DNA of 5,923 nucleotides, from NCBI GenBank assembly GCA_004283105.1, contig SHLN01000161.1:1-5923 (forward strand), read 5' to 3'. The notes under the pieces were generated by a model that searched no databases, had not been told where the DNA came from, and saw only the letters and a program-made list of their open reading frames with translations. This DNA comes from Acidimicrobiia bacterium (lineage in GTDB: Bacteria > Actinomycetota > Acidimicrobiia > Spongiisociales > SHLN01). A program made the position numbers and the translations under genes. Of this stretch, positions 3,380 to 5,923 are shown in pieces (positions within the stretch are counted from its first letter, which is position 1; each line of letters opens with the position of its first letter).

Positions 3380-5398
3380 ATGAGCCCAGAGGGAATGGTC
3401 GACGACGAGGCGCCAGGCTGGTCGTCGGATAATCCGCCGCACAAACCGGCGGGTCGATACATACTCGGCCTCGGCCTGATCGCCGTCATGATGGTGGTCT
3501 CAACGGTTCTCGTTGCGCGTGAGCTCGGCAATCAGGCCGATGACGTGCGAGTGCTCAACGTCGCCTCCGACCTTCCCGGCCTCACCTACGAGATCGGAAC
3601 CGCCGTCTCGGCACTCACCGACGAGGCCGACCCGGGCGCATACGCGTCCCTTGAGTCCTCCCTCGAGACCTTCTCCCAGAACTACATCGGGCTCCAATTC
3701 GGTGATTCCGTCCTCGATCTCCCGGGGGCGCCCAGCGCCGAGGTAGATCGCCTGCTGGACCTGGCCGATCCGATCTTCAACCAGGTCATCAATATCGCCC
3801 GCTCTGCACTCGCAGTGCCACCCACCCGCTCAGACGTCGCCCTCCTCGAGCTCAGCTCGAGCGCGTTCCGGTCTCGCATGGAGGCCGTGGCGTTCCAGTA
3901 CCAGCGCGAGGCAGAGATGCGCGTCCAGTCGCTTGCCCGTCTCGAGTTCGCTCTGCTCAGCGCCGGATTGCTGCTCCTCCTGCTCGAAGCAATGTTCCTC
4001 TTCCGCCCCGCCGTTCGGGCCAACCGCCGACGCTGGCATGAGACCCGGGCCCGCCACGCCGACGAGCGGAAGCGGGACCGGGCCGAGCTCGAGTATCTGG
4101 CACAATTCGACCGGCTGACCGGGCTCCCCAATCGGATGTTGTTTCGCGACCGTCTCGACCAGGCCATCAAACGGGCCAAGCGCACGAGCGGCTGGGCGAG
4201 CGTCCTGTTCGTTGATCTGGACAATTTCAGCGTCGTCAACGACCAGCTCGGCCACGAAATCGGAGACGAGCTCCTCAGGCGGGCCGCCGAGCGGATCTCG
4301 GACACCGTTCGGGCAGCCGACACCGTGGCTCATCTGGGAGGCGACGAGTTCGCCATCGTCGTGGAGGGCACCGATGACACCACCGCCGCCGAGTCCGTGG
4401 CGGAAAAGGCGGTCACCTCCCTCGGTCAACCGTATCGGATCGACGGACGTGACCTGCAGGTCTCGGCCAGCATCGGTGTCGCCGTCTTCCCGGTCGACGG
4501 GGAAGACGCAGACGGCCTGCTGCGCGACTCGGCGTTGGCCATGTACGCAGCCAAGGACACCGGCCGAAACGGGTTCCAGTTCTACACCACCGAGCTACGG
4601 CGACGAACTTCCGAACGAATCGAGATGCTGTCGAGCCTCAAGTCGGCGATCGACTCCCCCGGGCAGCTGTCGCTCTGGTACCAGCCCAAGCTGGAGATCG
4701 CCACCGGCCGGCTAACCGGGGTGGAAGCGCTCGTGCGCTGGCACCACCCTGAACGAGGGCTCATCATGCCCGATCGGTTCATCCCTATTGCCGAGGAATC
4801 AGGGCTCATCATCCCGCTCGATCGGTGGGTCCTGCAAGAAGCGTGCCGCCAGATCGAGGAATGGAGCGCCGCCGGAATGGATGACTTCGTCGTATCGGTC
4901 AACGTCTCCTCCCGCCAGTTCCATCAGGGTGAGCTCGCCGGCGAAGTACAGGAGGCCCTCGCAGTATCCAGCGTTGATCCAAGCCGTTTGGAGGTAGAGG
5001 TCACCGAAGGCACGCTCATCGAAGACATCGAGCCGGCCCGGGTGACGCTCGACGGCCTGCGCGACCTCGGGGTCCGTATCTCGATCGACGATTTCGGTAC
5101 CGGCTATTCATCTCTCAGCTATTTGAAACGCCTGCCGATCGACGTCCTCAAGATCGATCGCTCCTTCATCCACGCCTTGCCCGACGACCCCGACGACGCC
5201 GCCATCTCCGAGGCCATCGTCCGACTCGGACACACACTCAACATGGAGATCGTGGCTGAGGGCGTCGAGACCGAAGACCAGTTCGACTTCCTCGGACGCC
5301 TCGGCTGCGACATTGCCCAGGGCTACCTCATCGCCGCGCCCCTGGCCGCCCCTTTGTTCGCCGAATTCGCCGCTCGCTCTCGCCTGAAAGCCGGCTGA
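3380..5398 (+). CDS. Membrane GGDEF-EAL cyclic-di-GMP cyclase/phosphodiesterase with PilJ-like sensor
   Basis: A 672-residue signalling protein of the inner membrane. Order: cytoplasmic tail (1-26), membrane helix (about 27-46), extracytoplasmic helical sensor (about 47-188), second membrane helix (about 189-209), basic linker, GGDEF domain (about 240-403), EAL domain (about 412-665). The sensor region and the second helix with following FRP resemble PilJ-type (type IV pili methyl-accepting) N-terminal domains. The cyclase signature GGDEF is intact (320-324), and RAAD (311-314) five residues earlier is a complete inhibitory I-site. The EAL signature EAL (449-451), Asn508, ExTE (540-543), DDFGTG (570-575), Lys591, Glu627 and QGYL (647-650) are all present, so phosphodiesterase activity is also expected. 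Both activities thus look possible, with the net direction set by the sensor ligand, which is unknown. It has its own ribosome site and is 56 nt after the alkD stop. It ends in TGA. Confidence 0.95.
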   Translation: MSPEGMVDDEAPGWSSDNPPHKPAGRYILGLGLIAVMMVVSTVLVARELGNQADDVRVLNVASDLPGLTYEIGTAVSALTDEADPGAYASLESSLETFSQNYIGLQFGDSVLDLPGAPSAEVDRLLDLADPIFNQVINIARSALAVPPTRSDVALLELSSSAFRSRMEAVAFQYQREAEMRVQSLARLEFALLSAGLLLLLLEAMFLFRPAVRANRRRWHETRARHADERKRDRAELEYLAQFDRLTGLPNRMLFRDRLDQAIKRAKRTSGWASVLFVDLDNFSVVNDQLGHEIGDELLRRAAERISDTVRAADTVAHLGGDEFAIVVEGTDDTTAAESVAEKAVTSLGQPYRIDGRDLQVSASIGVAVFPVDGEDADGLLRDSALAMYAAKDTGRNGFQFYTTELRRRTSERIEMLSSLKSAIDSPGQLSLWYQPKLEIATGRLTGVEALVRWHHPERGLIMPDRFIPIAEESGLIIPLDRWVLQEACRQIEEWSAAGMDDFVVSVNVSSRQFHQGELAGEVQEALAVSSVDPSRLEVEVTEGTLIEDIEPARVTLDGLRDLGVRISIDDFGTGYSSLSYLKRLPIDVLKIDRSFIHALPDDPDDAAISEAIVRLGHTLNMEIVAEGVETEDQFDFLGRLGCDIAQGYLIAAPLAAPLFAEFAARSRLKAG

Positions 5399-5426
5399 AC
5401 CCGGCCCAACCATCACGGCTCGCGTC

Positions 5427-5432
5427 TACGCT
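5427..5432 (+). promoter_or_regulatory. Candidate -10 element of the tandem HTH gene
   Basis: TACGCT (TAnnnT) lies 7 nt before the ATG at 5440 and no Shine-Dalgarno stands between. Same arrangement as at mshD and the selenoprotein gene. It suggests the HTH gene has its own promoter despite the short 41-nt gap after the GGDEF-EAL gene. Confidence 0.45.
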
Positions 5433-5439
5433 GTCCTAT

Positions 5440-5923
5440 ATGAGGGAGCGGGCGCACCAGGGGAAACCAGATCTCGTCGGCCTGGCCGAGATCTCCGATC
5501 GACTCGGGGTCGCCCCGGCCACCGTGTCCCGATGGCATCGCCGCTCCATGCTCCCCGATCCCGACCTTCGAATCGGAACGCTCGAATTGTGGATGTGGGA
5601 GACCGTCCGTCAGTGGGGGAAGCAACGGAGCCGCTTCGGCAGGAGAACCCGGCAGCAGGTGGCGACTCCCGACATCGTTGTGACCGCCGACATCGCCGGT
5701 CGATTGGCCGTGGGAGAGCGCACCGTCGAGATCTGGATGCGCACGAACGCATTCCCACCGCCCGACTATCGGTGGGATACGACCGAGGCCTGGCTATGGG
5801 AGACCGTCGAGCGTTGGTCACAGACCAGCCTTCCTCACCTGCCGCAGGTCTCCCCCCGGCAGGCGGCGAGCGGACCGAGCCTCCAGCCGACGGGCTCCCC
5901 TCCCCCTGTCGCGGTGGCCGCCC
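5440..5923 (+). CDS. Tandem helix-turn-helix protein, 5' part, runs off right edge
   Basis: The frame is open from the ATG to the window edge (161 residues). It contains two copies of a small DNA-binding domain at residues 11-59 and 78-126. They align without gaps at an offset of 67, with about 22 of 49 positions identical. Each has a helix-turn-helix of the MerR/excisionase type (for example DLVGLAEISDRLGVAPATVSRWHRR) followed by a conserved WxWETVxxW helix. After residue 127 the sequence becomes Pro/Ser/Gln-rich and low in complexity, either a linker to an unseen domain or a disordered tail. The double domain may bind a direct or repeated DNA site as a monomer. I do not recognise a named family; a role in transcription regulation is inferred from the fold only. 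Confidence 0.75.
   Translation, partial: MRERAHQGKPDLVGLAEISDRLGVAPATVSRWHRRSMLPDPDLRIGTLELWMWETVRQWGKQRSRFGRRTRQQVATPDIVVTADIAGRLAVGERTVEIWMRTNAFPPPDYRWDTTEAWLWETVERWSQTSLPHLPQVSPRQAASGPSLQPTGSPPPVAVAA

Noticed and set aside
5390..5405. GCCGG/CCGGC hairpin over the GGDEF-EAL stop as a terminator
   Set aside because: Only 5 bp with a 6-nt loop and no T tract; expected by chance at this GC content.

Overview
The window is GC-rich and gene-dense and comes from an actinobacterium. The clearest marker is the N-terminal part of a mycothiol synthase gene, since mycothiol is the low-molecular-weight thiol of Actinobacteria. Several genes have no Shine-Dalgarno sequence but carry a TAnnnT-like -10 hexamer 6-9 nt before the ATG, the pattern of leaderless actinobacterial transcripts. 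A deep lineage such as Acidimicrobiia is possible but is only an inference.

Layout. Positions 1-643, minus strand: 5' part of mshD, cut by the window edge. Positions 719-1669, plus: patatin-like serine lipase, divergent from mshD across 75 nt that hold a heptamer tandem array. Positions 1670-1786: intergenic, with two more heptamer arrays. Positions 1787-2212, plus: small lipoprotein with an unusual (Leu-Thr)n signal peptide. Positions 2213-2334: intergenic, with two palindromes, a fourth heptamer array and a third hairpin abutting the next start codon. Positions 2335-2571, plus: a 78-residue Rdx (SelW-like) selenoprotein with an in-frame TGA as the second residue pair member of a CxxU redox motif. 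A standard ORF search misses it because it reads TGA as stop. Positions 2580-3323, plus: AlkD-family DNA glycosylase, 8 nt downstream and probably cotranscribed. Positions 3380-5398, plus: membrane-anchored GGDEF-EAL cyclic-di-GMP enzyme with a PilJ-like sensor. Positions 5440-5923, plus: protein with two duplicated helix-turn-helix domains, cut by the window edge.

The main discovery is the selenoprotein. Its TGA occupies the redox-active Cys position of the Rdx family, homology continues without a break to a TAG stop, and a hairpin with a GGUCG loop begins 9-10 nt after the TGA, as a bacterial SECIS element should. TGA ends other genes here (2210-2212, 5396-5398), so this is local recoding and not a changed genetic code. 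The organism should therefore encode SelA, SelB, SelD and tRNA-Sec elsewhere.

No single pathway joins all the genes. Mycothiol synthesis, a thiol/selenol redox protein and an alkylation-repair glycosylase could all serve defence against reactive electrophiles or oxidants, but that link is conjecture. A second theme is period-7 tandem repeats, found in all three larger intergenic gaps and lying next to candidate promoters.
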